In this document: positions 28,001 through 43,000 of the stretch, piece by piece
How the letters are laid out: each line of letters starts with the position of its first letter
How positions within the stretch are numbered: the stretch's first letter is position 1
NCBI RefSeq assembly: GCF_949628215.1
Contig: NC_134280.1
Span: 1,002,501 to 1,066,500, forward strand
DNA length: 64,000 bases
Origin: Phalacrocorax aristotelis
Lineage: Eukaryota; Chordata; Aves; Suliformes; Phalacrocoracidae
Direction of reading: 5' to 3'
The notes under the pieces: generated by a model
Database searches by the model: none
What the model was told of the DNA's origin: nothing
What the model saw: the letters and a program-made list of their open reading frames with translations, nothing else
Position numbers and translations under genes: made by a program

Positions 28001-31000
28001 TCCCCAGCCCTTCCTGAGGATTGGGGCTGCTCCGGCCCCGTACGCCCAACACCACGGGGACAGCCACCGGAGCAGAGGAGGGAGCAGCAAGATGTACAGG
28101 CATCCCATAAGCCACAATACGGAACAGTGTACATATTAACTAATGACCGACTATTAAGTTCACATAAAATGCGCACATATAAATTACAGCGGAGTTACAT
28201 GCTTCGATGGAGTCTTCCCCCCTAAAAGCCACGACACACTGGGGAACGCTCAGATGTTTGTGGCACAACGTGCAAATAACGTCGTTTTGCTCAGGAATAA
28301 TCTTAAATCTTTCAGGTAACATGATCTGAAGAATTATTCCCCATTCACTTCTTAAGGGACAGAAAACCCATCCTTTGCTTATACGAGCATTAAAAAAAGA
28401 AAAGAGAGAGGCACAGAATTCACTAGAATATTCATCATTTCCAACCTTAAACCCACAGCGTACAAACAGACGAATCCAGCAAGTCAGAGAGCAAAGCCAA
28501 TTTAATCTGTGGCTCCCCTGAGGTAAATGTAGTTCACAGTCCTGCCCCCACCCCAACCTCAGCCATAATCCCTGCTTCCTGGAGGTAAGAAAGCACTGGA
28601 GTGAGGAAAATTCTGCAGCAGGATATAATGATCCAAAATGACAGGGACAATAATGACAATGAATTTCATGTCTCCCAGTCATGAGCTGGGGATGCTTGAC
28701 TGGGCTGACTTACACAATTAAATTGTTACAGGTACAGCAGGAGATGCAGTTATCATCTGCATGCTTTTGGGAAGGACGCCTCCAGCAAAAGGAAGGAGAG
28801 GGCTGCGGACGCAGCAGCCCTTTTGTTAGGAGCAAGCGGCCGCTCCTGCGGGGACGCTCGTGCGGCTGCACCCTTTGACAGAGGCAAAACTGGGTTAAAG
28901 ATGCGAGCCATTTTAGGCTATTGATTTTATCCCTTTTGAAAACAATAAAAAAAAGCTCCAACGGATAAAGCACAGCGTGACCCGAGCCACCACGCGCCGA
29001 GAAGCACCACAAGCAGGCAGAGACCCGGCGGATCGTATCCGAGAATCGGGCAGCGCCGTTTAGAACGGATCCCCACTGGTGTTTAGACTAACGCCAGCAA
29101 GGAAAAGCACCATCGCTTCTATAGGTTCGGCCGGAGACTCGCGTTTCATTTTACGTGCATTCCACTAGAGGCAGCCGGCGTTACCTTTACAAGCCCTCTC
29201 GTAGCAGGCTGCCGGTTTTCTTCAGGATTTCACGTACAACTCTATTATATAGAACATGGGGCAAAATGTATTTGAGAGCAACGGGATATGGAGAATACGC
29301 ATACCATTTTCCAGGTTATACGTGCGGTTAGTGTGCCTGCAAGGCTTCTTTCATTCACCCAGCTTCAATTTTGAAATACCAAGAAATATGGTTAGCTGTG
29401 TATTTCACCTATAGAAAGTCTTTTCAGTGACAAACTGTCAGAGAGTTTTTATATCCAGGGAAGGAAAAGTCATACAGTTGTCTGCATCTGTAGCAGGGTA
29501 ATACCCCCATTACAGCTCAACATTCTCAAAATATTAATTTGTCAAATATGAATTATAAAGCTATAACATTTCATAATTCAGGACACTCAAATACTAGGAA
29601 AAATAGCTACAAAAGCCTAAATAAAAATACCCCATTTATTCCATTTTTGACAGCTTAATGAATGCCCTACTCTTTTGCATTGATTTTTGTGCGTATGTGT
29701 GTCTGTGTGCATGTGTGCCTGCGAAGGATTTCTCATGGGGTTTGCTGTAAACAAGGGAAGCTAAATCCTCTGCCAAAGCTGCTTCTTCTACCTTTAAATA
29801 ACCTCCATATTAAATATTTCAGGAGAGAATACACACAAAAATACTGAAAATTCAAAAACTAAAGAACAATTACTTACATCGCAGCAAGCATACCAAAAAT
29901 GTTTAATGTCTTGTTCTACAAAATCAGATACCTTGATGTGGCAAAACAGCCACAGAAGGAGTACGTGTTAATTCCTGCTTTCAGAAAATCGCAGTAAATT
30001 CAAAGAACAGGGTCGAAGCCCTAAAATCTTAAATTCATGACCGACTCCAGGGCACAAATTTTTCTTACAGAACTAAAGGCTCATTTTGCAAGGCAAAATA
30101 TGTTAACAAAAAAAGTCTGCAAGCACCTACAGATAGAAAAATAATGCATCTTAAAAAGACCTGTGCCACTTAGAATTTATAAACGCTTTAAATCGAGATA
30201 TTCTGGCCAGTTGGATCTCTGCTGTAATGTTTTCCCTAGTTCTTAACATAATGAACTATGTATAATTTAAATGGAGATTAATTCTTCCATTTAAAGTGCT
30301 TTAAAATAATTCTGCCTATGATCTTGAGATCTCAGCCCAGCTCTCCACAGTGCCTCTTCCCCAGTTTTCCTTGAGCTACATAAGTGGAACTGACAGATCA
30401 CTGCTCAGATAGCAGCCACATTCTTCCCCCAAAATGTTGCCTTTTTGCTATTCAGGAGTATCCTAATACCAACAAATGCTAAATGAAGTCTGACATGTAC
30501 CCCTAAGAAACAAACTTGTAAGTTGTGGCTTCAAAGAAAACCTTGAATAAATAGGACACATTGTGTACACCCAGGCTAACATCCAACATATGCTTTAGTT
30601 TCCTGATGCTGAGACAGAGCAAGAATAGCCTCTGGTAAAGTCTGTGATTTGCTGTTGCTGGTACTTCCAACATTTATAATGTACCGTATTTTTTTTTTTG
30701 CCTGTATAAACAATTTTAAAAATGTAATTAAGACGACCACAGCAACATTTCCGAACACAACGCAGTCATGAATAATGGATTATTTGACACACCACTACTT
30801 TGATCAACAATTACAAAACAAAACAAAGAGCATTCCTGATCCTTCCTTTGCGAAAGAACACTGCCACCAGTAAGTCATAACTGGACAGGTGGTTTTATCA
30901 AATAAAAAAGTGACCTACATAATGAATGTTTTTAATCCTTCCCGTTGGCGGTGGTGGTGATCAACATGCCAAGCAGAGAGATGCGGCTAGCAGGTGCTAT

Positions 31001-34000
31001 TAGCAACTCCGGGTACAAAGAGCATGACAGAAACAGGGAGAGAGAAAAGCAAGAAAATGAGATAAAACTACATTTAACCGCACATACGGAGTCAGTTAAG
31101 ACATGCCATTCTTCAGAGGCCAATTTATTTATTCATTATTTAGGGAAGACAGAGAAGGGATGGACAGAGAAGATAAAGATATGACCTACTTTAAGACATA
31201 TACATGTTTATTTTCACCGTTATTTAAGGCTCTATTTTATGACTAATCCCTCTGAAAGAACTAAAAGGAGTTTAATTCAATCTTATCATCCCCTTCTCCA
31301 CTGTAAGTTCAACTCCCTTTCCCTTCTGTCCTCCACTCCTCCAGATTTAGGGAACGAAAGTATAGCATTAAAATTCAAGTATAATAATTTACAAGATCTA
31401 ACGTGTGCTTGCTGAAACATTTTGCCTTAAAACAAATTTCCTGTGGACAGAACAGAGGTAAGCTGCTCACAACAGCACAGTCAGTGTGAGCCCATCTACA
31501 CCGCGGGCCGTAGGCTGACCTACAGAGGAGGCACTGCAGACAAACTGATTTAACGCTGCAGCTGGCGAGTTTTTATTCTGGATTAGGCGCAGCCTCAGAG
31601 CACCCGAATGTATATTATGAACTCACAAATTTGATGCTTTAGTACTTCAGAACCACTTCATTCTTCTAAGAAATTGAGGTTTGGTGGAGCTTTGAGAGGG
31701 TGTGGTTTTTTTATTTTTTTCACTGCAAAACACTATTTCTCTAAATTCTGCATAAAGATGTGCATAGCTAAGTTGTAGTCTTGTAAGTAAAGCAAAGTAA
31801 GGCCAGACTTAGTAGCACGAACAAGGAGCTCCACTGGCAGCAAAACTTGAAGCCTATATTTGATATCTCTCACCAAATTAGTCTCCGAGAGCCCTGCCAG
31901 CGTTGCAGCTGTTCCTCTGAAGGAGAATTGTTAGGTCTCTGCCAGCTACCTGATTTTATGCGTCTTGTATGATTAAACAGAGGGATTACACACTCCTCTT
32001 TCTCCATTAAGCTGCTCCTCAATATTTTGTACCTTTCCTTTTTTTCCCCCTATTTGACACTTCTTTGTTTCCAATACGCAGAGTGTGGGTTTGCGTCCTG
32101 TTGCTTGGGAAGGCAGCAAAGCCATCACAGCCATCTCTGTCACTCACCAAGCTCTGCGCTGCATTTCTGCACAGATGCTTCCCACTACCGGACCACACGG
32201 TATCTTGTTGCTGAATTTTCATTTATTGCAACGCTGTTTAAAACAATTAATCGTCAAAAAAGCTTGGAGACTCATTTTAAGGCTATCCTGTAAATGTGTA
32301 TCTTTAGAATGCTGGAGTAGCAAATAGCTGTGATACATCCAAACTATTTATTTAATGTGAAAAAAATCAATAGATTATAAATAGATTTCAAGTTATAGTG
32401 CTCTTATGAGAAGTGTAATTACAGTTAAAAGAACCACTCCGTTCTTCCTGCATGCTCCTGGGATCCCTGAAAACAGTCTAAGGGATAGCTTATGATAATG
32501 AAAAAAAATAAATCTGAATTACTTCTATGTATGCTATTTACAGCAGCTCTTGTTACAGTATACAAAAAATATCACATAATCCCATAACAAATTTTGCTTC
32601 TGAATAACCTTATTTCCCCTAGACCTTAGAAATAACAGAGAAGATGCAGTCTCCATCAGACATGAAAGAATGGACTTAGTTTTTACTTATATCTCATCCT
32701 ACTCCCAAATAAGAACCTACACATATATATTCATGCACAAATACTTTTTTTTTCATTCTACTGGGCTCCGTATGAGACAACTTGCAATTACCAACACGTG
32801 CTTTTGCCAGAAGCCTCATAAATACCGAGTCCAGTACGTTTTGAGAGTCCCTCCTACTTCTTCCCAGTACAAAAGCCCCCATTGATAAGCTGATGAATAG
32901 TGTAAATGCAGTTCTAAAAAAGGGAAAAGAGCTACCTTTATAATCCATTTTGTGTGAAGAACCCTTCTGGCTGCCAGAAGGTCAGAAAGTACATCTTTAG
33001 GTAAAAACTAACTAGAACTCTACCACTACTGAATTAGATCGGTATTTAGACTGTTTATGCTTTGGAGGGCTCCGCCAAGCCTGCAAGGAATCAGCGGCTT
33101 TTTGCCCTACCCTGAACACATTTGGCATTTTGATATTACCTAGTTGGTCCCACTACCAAGGAAGTTTTACCAAAACTTTCTGTCTTGGAAGGGAAGCAGA
33201 AGAGGACTGGAGAAGGGGGCGTACCAGTCTAACTAAATACACATCATGAAACAGAGAAGTTTGATGCAAAGAAAAAATATTCAAGAAAGCAATTGTGACA
33301 GTGCATCCTGGTACTCAAACTTAAGCAGTGAACTTTCCAACATTTAGAACTTGTACAAGTTCAGTATTTAAAAAATACTGAGGTTCTGACAGATGCAACC
33401 TGCATGACAGTGAAAATACTGAGACACCACAGTTTGGATGAAGCACAAGACATGTGCACATCAACACAAACGCTAATATTCTGGACAAGCAAAGTTCCTA
33501 GGTAGTAATTCGTCAGGTAAGCCAACTAAACGCTCACCAATTTTGTTTCAGATTGCCTTGTGCATCTGCAGAGAATGACGGGGCAGAGTTAAGAAATGCT
33601 TTGCTTAGGAGATCCACTGCGGTACCTGTTGCTATAAAGCCATGCCAGGGACTTCCTACTAAACTTACTGCACAGAACAAGGCAAAAAGGGTTATCCACT
33701 CTTATATTACAAACAAGAGTGACGCTCCTTCCAAACGCGAATACATACGAACACTTCTGAACGTGAAAATTGCTACCTCTGGGCGATTGCAATGAGTTCT
33801 ATTAAATCACCATTCTATTTTGAATGAACATCGAAAGACTTGCAGAAAGCATCTTTATTTTCTCCCACTCACACTGATTTTGGGTAACTGTTATACACAA
33901 ACGTACCTAAAACTAGCTCATACAACAGATTAAATATCTTGAGCTGGAGACATTCTTCCCTCTCATTAATTCATAACCCTTTATTAAAGGGGTTCCGACA

Positions 34001-37000
34001 GGAACCATTCATGTCTTATAGCAATCTAGCATTTGATTATAATTACAATGAATGCTGTCTTCGCAGAGCAGCCAACTTTATTGGTGACACAAGTAATTGA
34101 TCCAAGCCTCATCCAACCCAGCACAAGCAGCAAAACCAGCAGCCAGGCCATCGAGACGGGTCTGAAGTTATTTGCACAGTGGAAGTGCTACAGCAAACCA
34201 TTTAACATTACTGGAATGATCACGCTTTCTTGACTTACGATACCTCAGAAGTGTTCAGTCTGAGAAGTGTATAGCAAAATCACACAGAGCTGCAAAATCG
34301 TAGGGAATCACCAGAACACTAGAATGTGTTCGTGTATCACTGTACCTACTAGCCAAGAAAACAAATATATTCTCTCCTACATGTAGTAAGTTACTGTCAA
34401 GAAAAACACAATTTATCTACCAAACTAATGCTTAAGATGCAAGCTGAATCCTTCAAGTTCTTGTTCTTCCCTTTAGAAAGTCACTGTACATAACCTACAG
34501 TTGAACACTTGTGTTTCCCCGCTCCCCCAAAGCACAGCACAGTGGGATAGTGAAAGCACAGAAAGGCAACGTACCGTCATAGTAGACAATAGCTCCGACA
34601 AGCTCGTCTTTGCGTAGCATTGGAAAGAGCTCCAAGGCTCGTGACTTGCTAAGGACGTAACTACTTTTCAGACATTGACTTCCAGCCACGAGGTCATATA
34701 GTTTTATGCCAAGCCAGTAGTATGGCAACTGCCACCATCTGCAGGGGGGGAAAAAAAAAATTCCCCATGAAGTGAAATAAAAAAAATTTAACAGTGCTTG
34801 CAGACACTGTTAGTGCAATACAGAACACATTAAGTAACACAGTGTGCTGTATTACACCGGTTTTATTTTGTGCCATCACACAAATTCGTGGTACCACAAT
34901 ATAACGCAAACATGCAAGGACTCATGCATTGTTCACTACTGTTTTCAATGGACCGAATCACTGCAGTTAGTCAAGCAGATTCAAGGCTTTATTTACTCTT
35001 GAATTAGGATCACAAACTGGCTTTTTGTACTTCAGTGCAAGGTGAGATCTAAAAGCTATGTGTTGAGGGAAGAACCAGGCTGTATGTGCAAGCTGAAAGG
35101 GTTCCCCAAATGCACGTCTTGACTAATGCCTCCTGCACAAACAGGACCAAATAAGCGCAGCTGACCCCTGACCTAGATGAGCTCCAGCTTTTACAAGCCC
35201 CTTCTACTAAGAAAGGAATGAAGCCATACATTAAGATCATTCAGCAAAACCTCACTGCTTTAAGTACCCTGTTACAGTGAGTAACAGTTCTTGCAGACCT
35301 AAAAACCTAACCCAAATTGCTGGAAGTCTCTTTCTCATACAAGCAGCAAACTGTTCTCTCAAACTGCCATGTGCTGTGGAGGGCAAATGCACTGAATCAC
35401 CGCACCGACACTGGTGGCTGTAAGGACTAAGCAGCACACTGCTAAGAACACCGTGACAGCACGTGTTGACGACAAGGATGTACTGGAAAGAACAAGTAAC
35501 ATCCTGGGAATGAGCTCATTCCGGCTGCAGACTCCCCTCCTCCCCCCACTGGGGCGGTGGAAATGCCCAGAAAAGCTAAAGTCCAAGATGTGCTCCTAGA
35601 CAGCAGCGATGGCCGGTTGGTGCCGTAAGAGAACTCCACGCTTCTACAATACGGCAGCATCTCACCTCCTGGAGGACACAGCTTGTGACAGGTTTAAAGA
35701 CGTGCTTGGAAAGAGGCACCTGGTCAAAAGCAACGGTAAAGGAGAGATATGGCAGAGCTTACTTGTAAACAGGTAGCATTATCGGCAAAGGAGCTGAAAG
35801 GTGAGGAGCGATTTCAAGCAGATTTGCGCGTTCCTCAAGTGCTTCTTTCACCATCTTGTACTGAAAAATAGAAGTGTACATGTGAATCCCACCTTACTCA
35901 GTTTTGTTTCCATGTGCAGCATTTAATAAAGAAACTGTTTATCAGAGCAAATACCTCGCATAATTTGTACCATCCTTGCAAAAAACACGCTGAGATTTGC
36001 CGAAAAATTCCAAAGTTAAGGAAAATATCTCCCAACAAAATTAAGTTTCACTGGTTTCATTTTGGTGCCTTGGCAGGTCAGTTGACTAATTCTGCATTTG
36101 AACGTAAAGCACAATAACCAGTGTTACTCCTAACTACGGGCAGGAGGCACCTGGGGTGGGTTAGAACTCAGCCCACGGTACAGCTCCTGTGCCGATTCCC
36201 ACAGCTAAATCCCATACTAACTCCGAGGCGCGAATGCAGAAGTGTTCTTCTCCAAATCAATCAGTATGAAGTTGCTCCTTAGCACAAAGGAAGGCTGATT
36301 TCTATAGCTGGGGAAGTCACCATTTCTGTAGCAGTATTATAACCATTAAAACATACTTTAAGTTAGAGAGGTTTTAATGAGAAGACAAATTTCCCAAAGC
36401 AAGAACATCACGCTTCCACCAACACAAGGATACATAAAAGCATTCATATATAATCACTCATTTACCAAGTTTTCTTTCCCCATCCTAAAACAAACAGGAC
36501 AACCACTCGCTCCAAGCTCTGATCGTGACAGGTAGGAAGCTCATTTTATTCTGAAGCCAGCCCTGTCCCTGTGTATCTTTCGGGGAAGGAAGGCAGTCTA
36601 CAAGGCATGGCGATTAGATTGCCCATAAAAGTAAAAAAGCAAAAGGCAGCAGCACAAATTTCCCTCATTGGAAAGCTCAACTGGAGAAGACACTGTCTAC
36701 GTACAGTGGCTGTGGAACACAACCATCAAGTACTGAAAAAATAAAAAGGAGACTTGGACGTAATTGGGATAGCGGAAGTGTCTACTAGCAATTTTTGCTT
36801 AACAACCAGCATAAACAATTACCTGCTCAAAATCCAACTTCATGATGGCCTTCTGAAGATATCTCACTCCACCATGGATCAATTTAGTACTCCGGCTGCT
36901 GGTCCCTGATGAGAAATCATCTCTTTCTAGAAGGGCTGTTTTTAGTCCTGTGTTACCAGAAAACCAAATTAACTTCTTAAATTACACAATTTGTATGTAA

Positions 37001-40000
37001 TTCATTAAAGACACTTCTCTAGGGTAGAGACAATCACAAGAAAAATTACTCCGTACATGGATAAATTTGTATTCAAAGTGTAGTGCACTGTCTATATTGT
37101 AATGAAAAATTTTAGCCTCCTTCCTAAGGGAAAAGTCAAAACAGAACTTAAACAGAAGCACATTAAAACCTGGATATTTCACAATAGAAAGGCATTACAG
37201 TACATTATAGGGGCCATGCTCCCTCAAGCAAATTATAGTTCGTATTCATGGCAGGAACAGAATATTTTCATGAATACTTTTAACTCTTTGCAGCAGAGAG
37301 CTCTAAACCTATCACACTAACAATTTAAGCAGCATACCAGAGAGGCAGACAACTGGCACCTTCGCCTGCTTACTTACAGTCTGCTTAAGAGGTGCCCGAA
37401 ACCAGCAGAGAGCCAGCCGCGGGCACGCTCACCGCTCAGGGAGAGCTCACCAGGGAACACGATGTACACATACAGAGAATTCTGCCATATACATGAAATC
37501 GTTTGATAATTGAGCCTTAATACAAAATATAGTAGCTTACCTAGGAAGCGTAGCAAAGGGAGAAAGTAACTTCACCTACAGCTCACTATGCGGACACCGC
37601 GGGGCTCATACAGCACATGACATCCTCCTTTTACACATTACACACACACACAAAGGGCAGACGCACAAAACACTCACTACAAGATATTACGAAGTACTTC
37701 AGAAAAACGTTCACTCAAAGCCACACACGCACGTACGTTCCCCGACGTGGGCAGGCATCGACAGTTTGCCTAGCGCAAGGAAGGGATAACCACACGGCTC
37801 ACAGACGGTCACGCAGCTCCAGAACGCAAAGTGCTCTACAATGAGCGTGATAATGCTCATTCTAACAGACACTTGGAACGAGGGTGGCACATTCGTTGCA
37901 CAAGTTGTGGTCCCAGTTACTCTGAAGGCCAGGAAAGCTCGCCGAAGTCACCATGAAACCATATACCCCAATGGTGTCTACGCTACATCCCGTGGCATCT
38001 CCTTCATGGAGGGGGCTGATGTCAGTTATGTGATGGAAGTTAGGTGAAAGGAGAAGTTGTGGGAAACAGGTGATTAACAGATGCCTTTTATAAGATACAG
38101 GCAACAGCCTGGCCACATCCTTTGGCACATACCTACAAGGCAACCACCACTGACTTCTAACACCTAGCCTAAGAAAACCCAACCAAGGTAAGCACCATAG
38201 GACAAGTAAATGGCAATCTTTCACTTATAAAACATATGTGGAAGGACACGCTGTGTTACAGAAGCTACAGCTTCTGTATAACAGACCCCCTCCATCACTG
38301 GTAGAATTCTCAAGTTAGGCAGGCAAGGCAAAAAGTGAAGTAAATTCAGTGACAATGCTACCAAAACCAACAGCAAGAGCATGATGCTGCGTAGCCAAGG
38401 AGGGGAGCATCATCGGCATCAGAAGTTATCCCTCGGGCCTTTCCCTAGCCCTCTTTGAGGGGTGCTTTGTGCTATTTGTTGGTGAACATACATTTTTAAC
38501 ATCTGTTGGACTCCTGAAACTTTTATGTCCTTAAAAAAAAAAATAAATCTAATTATTACTAGTAACTTCCAAAGATCAGAGTAATTTATTTTTGTCAAAT
38601 GTGACTGAAGATTAATGGATACAATCAGAAATAATTTGGCAAAGATGTATCAAACACATGAAAAGCAAAATTTGTTGTTAAGTGAAGCAAACATAATAAA
38701 AGAGCAAGTTCCATGAATGAACAGCAACAATACACAATTCATTAACCAAATGCCTAGGAATATTTCACACTTCAGAAACCTACTGATATAATCAGAATAT
38801 CTAGTAAAAGGATAAACATAGATTACCTATAATAATTTCTGTGTGCCTTACAAGTGCATTTTCTACCACAATACAGCAGAGGCAGAAGTGAAAAGATCCC
38901 AAGTTGTTTTTAATAATACATGAGAAAATTTAATAACCAGATTCGAGTCTGTATCTACCAGCGGTGCAGACCGTACTGCTTTACCTACTCCAAAATTATC
39001 ACACCCTCTGGACAAGTATTTTCCAAATCAAACTACAAAACACTCCCGGAGTCAGGTTTTGCCTCTTATTTCCAAGATACGTCCCCAGGTTAAGGAACCT
39101 GAAGAACGTTATGGCTATCTACTAAGTTTTACACTACACTTTTTTTTTCTATTCTAGTTCCAAAACCAGAAACAAGGTCTACAAACTCAGAAACTAAGGA
39201 GGGTTGGTCCTCCCTCTCATTCACTGATTGTACTGAAAGTAACGACTGAGAGAACATACTCCAAGACAAGCTATTCTCACAAATCTCTCACATGGCTTTT
39301 TGGAGAAAGATAATTATGCTGTTCTGGGGGAATACAGCCTTTTGATAGAACAGGAGCTGATGCTACACCCTCTCCCACAGAAACAGCACCCAGGCATTCT
39401 CACCACTGTATGTGAAGATGTATTATCACTCAACTTGTAAAACAACTTACTGCCTCTGAGAGCTAGCAAATTTGATTGAACCTGCTGGCCAATTTCAAAG
39501 TTACTGTGTGAGGTGGATGACACAGAGTGGGCATTAGCACCCTGCTTTTTTCCCCCCCCAACTGACTGCATGAGCTATTGGGCAACATCTGCACATCTAC
39601 TGGGCAACAACTGCCTGTCACCATGCACCTTCTCATCCTCCTGCAGAAGTCAGGTAAAGCATTAGCTTAAGCTCATTTTACCTTGAGTTTTCTGTAAGTT
39701 AAGGCTACACCTAAAGTTAACATTAGTTCTGCTGCTTCTAATAGCTTCTTAAACTAGTTACGCTGCTAATCCCCTGAGAGGGGAAATTGGAGCACAGATC
39801 TCCTGTTTGTACCTCCAGACTGAATGGTGCTGGTACCTCTCATCGAAAATCCAAGTCACAGAATCAGAATTTGGGCTTGTCCAAACCTGCAACACCCTAA
39901 GCAGCTACAGTGCATCAGCAGAAGGTGTAGATACCTCATGTCGTAAGAAACACGAGCTGGAGAGCCATTGTGTCTCATCTAAAATTCACGCTTGGCCCTT

Positions 40001-43000
40001 TCAAAATAGTTGCTGAAAGTGCGGTGTAAGACTTGCCTTCTCTATGCTGCAGATATTCTCCTGCACAAACAAGTGAAATGACTACAGATAAACCCACTAC
40101 GGAGCAACAGGGAATGAGAAGTCCACCCAAGAGCATCCAGCAAAAAGGTTTGTTAGACAACTGCACGCAAGCACCTAAACAGTAAAGACTCTGTTGAAAT
40201 AACAAAAATGCAATGCAGCTTTCTTCAAGCTCATTTTACCTTCTGAAAAGTTTTATAACCAGGCATTCAGAGTACAACTTCTCTACCTTCAAGTACTTTT
40301 GAAAAGCCAATAAAATAAATAAAATAAAGCTGATAAATTTATTATAAACCATGTAATCCAAGAATAAGAATGCAATTAAATTCCCAAGCCTTACCTCTAG
40401 TGACTGCATCTAAAGCACAGCCACATCCTGTTGCTCCACCACCTATAACAAGGACATCAAATTCACTGGTGGTTTGCAGCGCCAAAAGTTGTTGTTCTCT
40501 CGTGGGGAAATGGTTCGTTATTGGAACAGTCACAGCTTCTGCAGCTTGAACATGCACTAAGGCACCCTACAAAGATTAAAAACAACACATGAGGATCAAT
40601 ATTTGTTGCGTATACACACATGTACATGCGTACACATACACACACACACAACCAAATCACAGCACCTTCTATAACCATAAAGGCAAACTCAAATATTCCC
40701 ACTCACTTTACCTATGTTTAATAACAATATTGTATTAAAACATTATGAAGCAACAAACAGTACTAAAACCATAAAGGGTTAGCGCACATTTACTTCATCT
40801 TGCTTACTTCAAGATAACGCTGTACTCAAGTGCTACTACCTATATTATTTCTAGGAATAGTCTTCCACTATGTCAAATGTTAAAATACTTCCCAAGTATC
40901 CCATAACGGACAGATACATGGTTAGGCTCTCAACCCTCTACCAAAAAATCCATCAAAGTAAAGGTCTTGAAGATGAATGTACGATTTATATTTTAAAATC
41001 GACTACTTGTACAGTGGCATTAATCTAAGCTCAGCTTTGATCAGGTTCGTGAGATGACGTGGTTTCTGTCAAATACAGTACGCTAAACCACCGAAGAAAC
41101 ACTACTGCCATATACTTTTTTAAAATCTTACAAGCAAAGCAATTTGTATCCTACAGCATGCTAAAATACAACTTGTCTTTAAAGTGACAAAACTTAATGA
41201 CGTGACAGCTTCCAGACAAGTTCAGATGTTACCGGAATGGCTCTGAGAATCTCTAGAACTCAGATATTCCAACAAGGCAGTGCTGCTCTCCGCAAGAACG
41301 GCTGACATGCTTGCTCAGTCAACTCACACAGACCAGGGTTTAGATTTTAAGGTTTTAACCAGTTTCTGAAGGCTCTCTCCAGTTAACATTGAATTCTGAA
41401 AGCCTCTGCAGTCACAGGAATCCCCAAGCCCTACTACTGGTCACATACTTCATAACAATCACGTTTGGAGTGCCATTACTTTGGGTTCACATTCATCATG
41501 CTAATTTTATATACGATGGGCTGTAGCCAGATATCATAGTTATTCAGTTAAACAGGGGGAAAACCACAAAAATCTTGTTTTCTCCTTCTTTCTCTAGCTT
41601 AGCTTTTTGTTCCAGCTCTTTTCCTTCCGGATTTTCTTCCTTCACCACTGTCCCTCATTCTGCACAAAAGTAGTCAGTGAACTTCTCTCACCACTATTTT
41701 TAAGACCCAAAAGACCCACCTTTTCCACAACAGAGTGATCACTTGTACGTGAGCGTACCTGGCAGACAAAGCACCTGCGTTTACAATAGAAGGGTAGTCA
41801 AGGTACTGGCCACCGAGCCAGAACAACCCAGCTTGGCAGCAGACCCCCCTGGCCTTGAGAACACTGCTGAGCCAGCTCTTTCAGAAATAAACAGATTTTG
41901 GTGCTCTGAATTTTATTTGATTGAGAGGAGTGCTTTTAATGGTACCTGGCAGTTCTGAAAGGAGCTGTTTTAACCACTGATTTGAAATACATACGTGAAA
42001 ACAAAGCCTATGCTACAGAGAGAGGAAGACCAGGACAGCAGAACTAATAGGACGATTCAGAATGGATCAAAATAAGCAAGCAGGAAATTGAGAATGAACC
42101 TTTTCAGAGTTTCCTGAAAATTATAAACACATTTGATGTACAAAGAACCTGTTTAAATCTTATAGGCTAATGTCTGAGCATAAACCAGCCTTTAGCCCCA
42201 ATGGCAGACTTAACTGATGTCAAATAGCTTGTGCCCGGATCTCCTAGATGGGAAAGAGTAAGCTAGTACAAATTCAAGTGACAAAACATGAAATACTGCT
42301 TTCTTACTATCACCTAGAACAATTTGTCTAATCTCTTTCCACCCACTGCTTACAATGTGCAAGGAAGTGCTCTCATTTAAGTTTTTATTTCCAAACATTC
42401 CTTGAATAAGCTGAACTAGGCAAGTTGTTCAGTTATTTCTGTAACTGTATTGCGTATTGCACTGTTACCCGTGAATTACAGTTGCCACAGAATTAGCTCC
42501 TAAGCCCAGTCTCACGCTGCAAACATGCCGTCACAAGCACTGTTACCCTGCCTCGGTGCTTCATCGTCACTCAGCCCTCACATAGGGTTTCCCAGATGGA
42601 CAGACGCTCCTAGATCACTGCTGTTACGAAAACCTCTCCGCTAACAGAAGCCTCCGGGTTTTAGGAACTGCAGCCACTTTCCCCAGCATTTGCCATGGGG
42701 GGGGAATATACACCTGCCATATTAAAATGGCTTGACTGACAAAGGGTAACGCTGCCACTTGCACCGTCTGTTCGCACAAGAAGCCCAAACTGAGATTATA
42801 TGGTGCGTACATCCTCAATATTTTTGTTCCAAGTTATTTGCTCATTCTTCAGCAGTATTATGATTGAGATGCATGATTTCTCAATGTTCCTATCACTACT
42901 ATACAACTGAAAACAAAATCTAATAACTAGTGGCCATGTCTAAAGGAAGTGTATATTCAAGAGATAATCAATGACCAAGTTCATCCTGTACTCATGGATT

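Noticed and set aside
27691..28682. Minus-strand frames of 161 and 180 codons in intron 5
   Set aside because: They coincide with or adjoin the CpG/GC-rich region, resemble no family I recognise, and show no matched splice or start context.
28800..28824. GC-rich hairpin followed by a T-run, looking like a bacterial intrinsic terminator
   Set aside because: The window is vertebrate nuclear DNA, where such a structure does not terminate RNA polymerase II. It is an ordinary inverted repeat.
33361..33381. Small palindrome TCAGTATTT...AAATACTGA with a 3-base loop
   Set aside because: A 9-bp A/T-rich stem is expected by chance in a window of this size and composition.
37841..38224. Paired open frames on both strands in intron 2 (68 and 120 codons)
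   Set aside because: No recognisable domain, no repeat match from memory, and both strands open over the same bases, as is common by chance.
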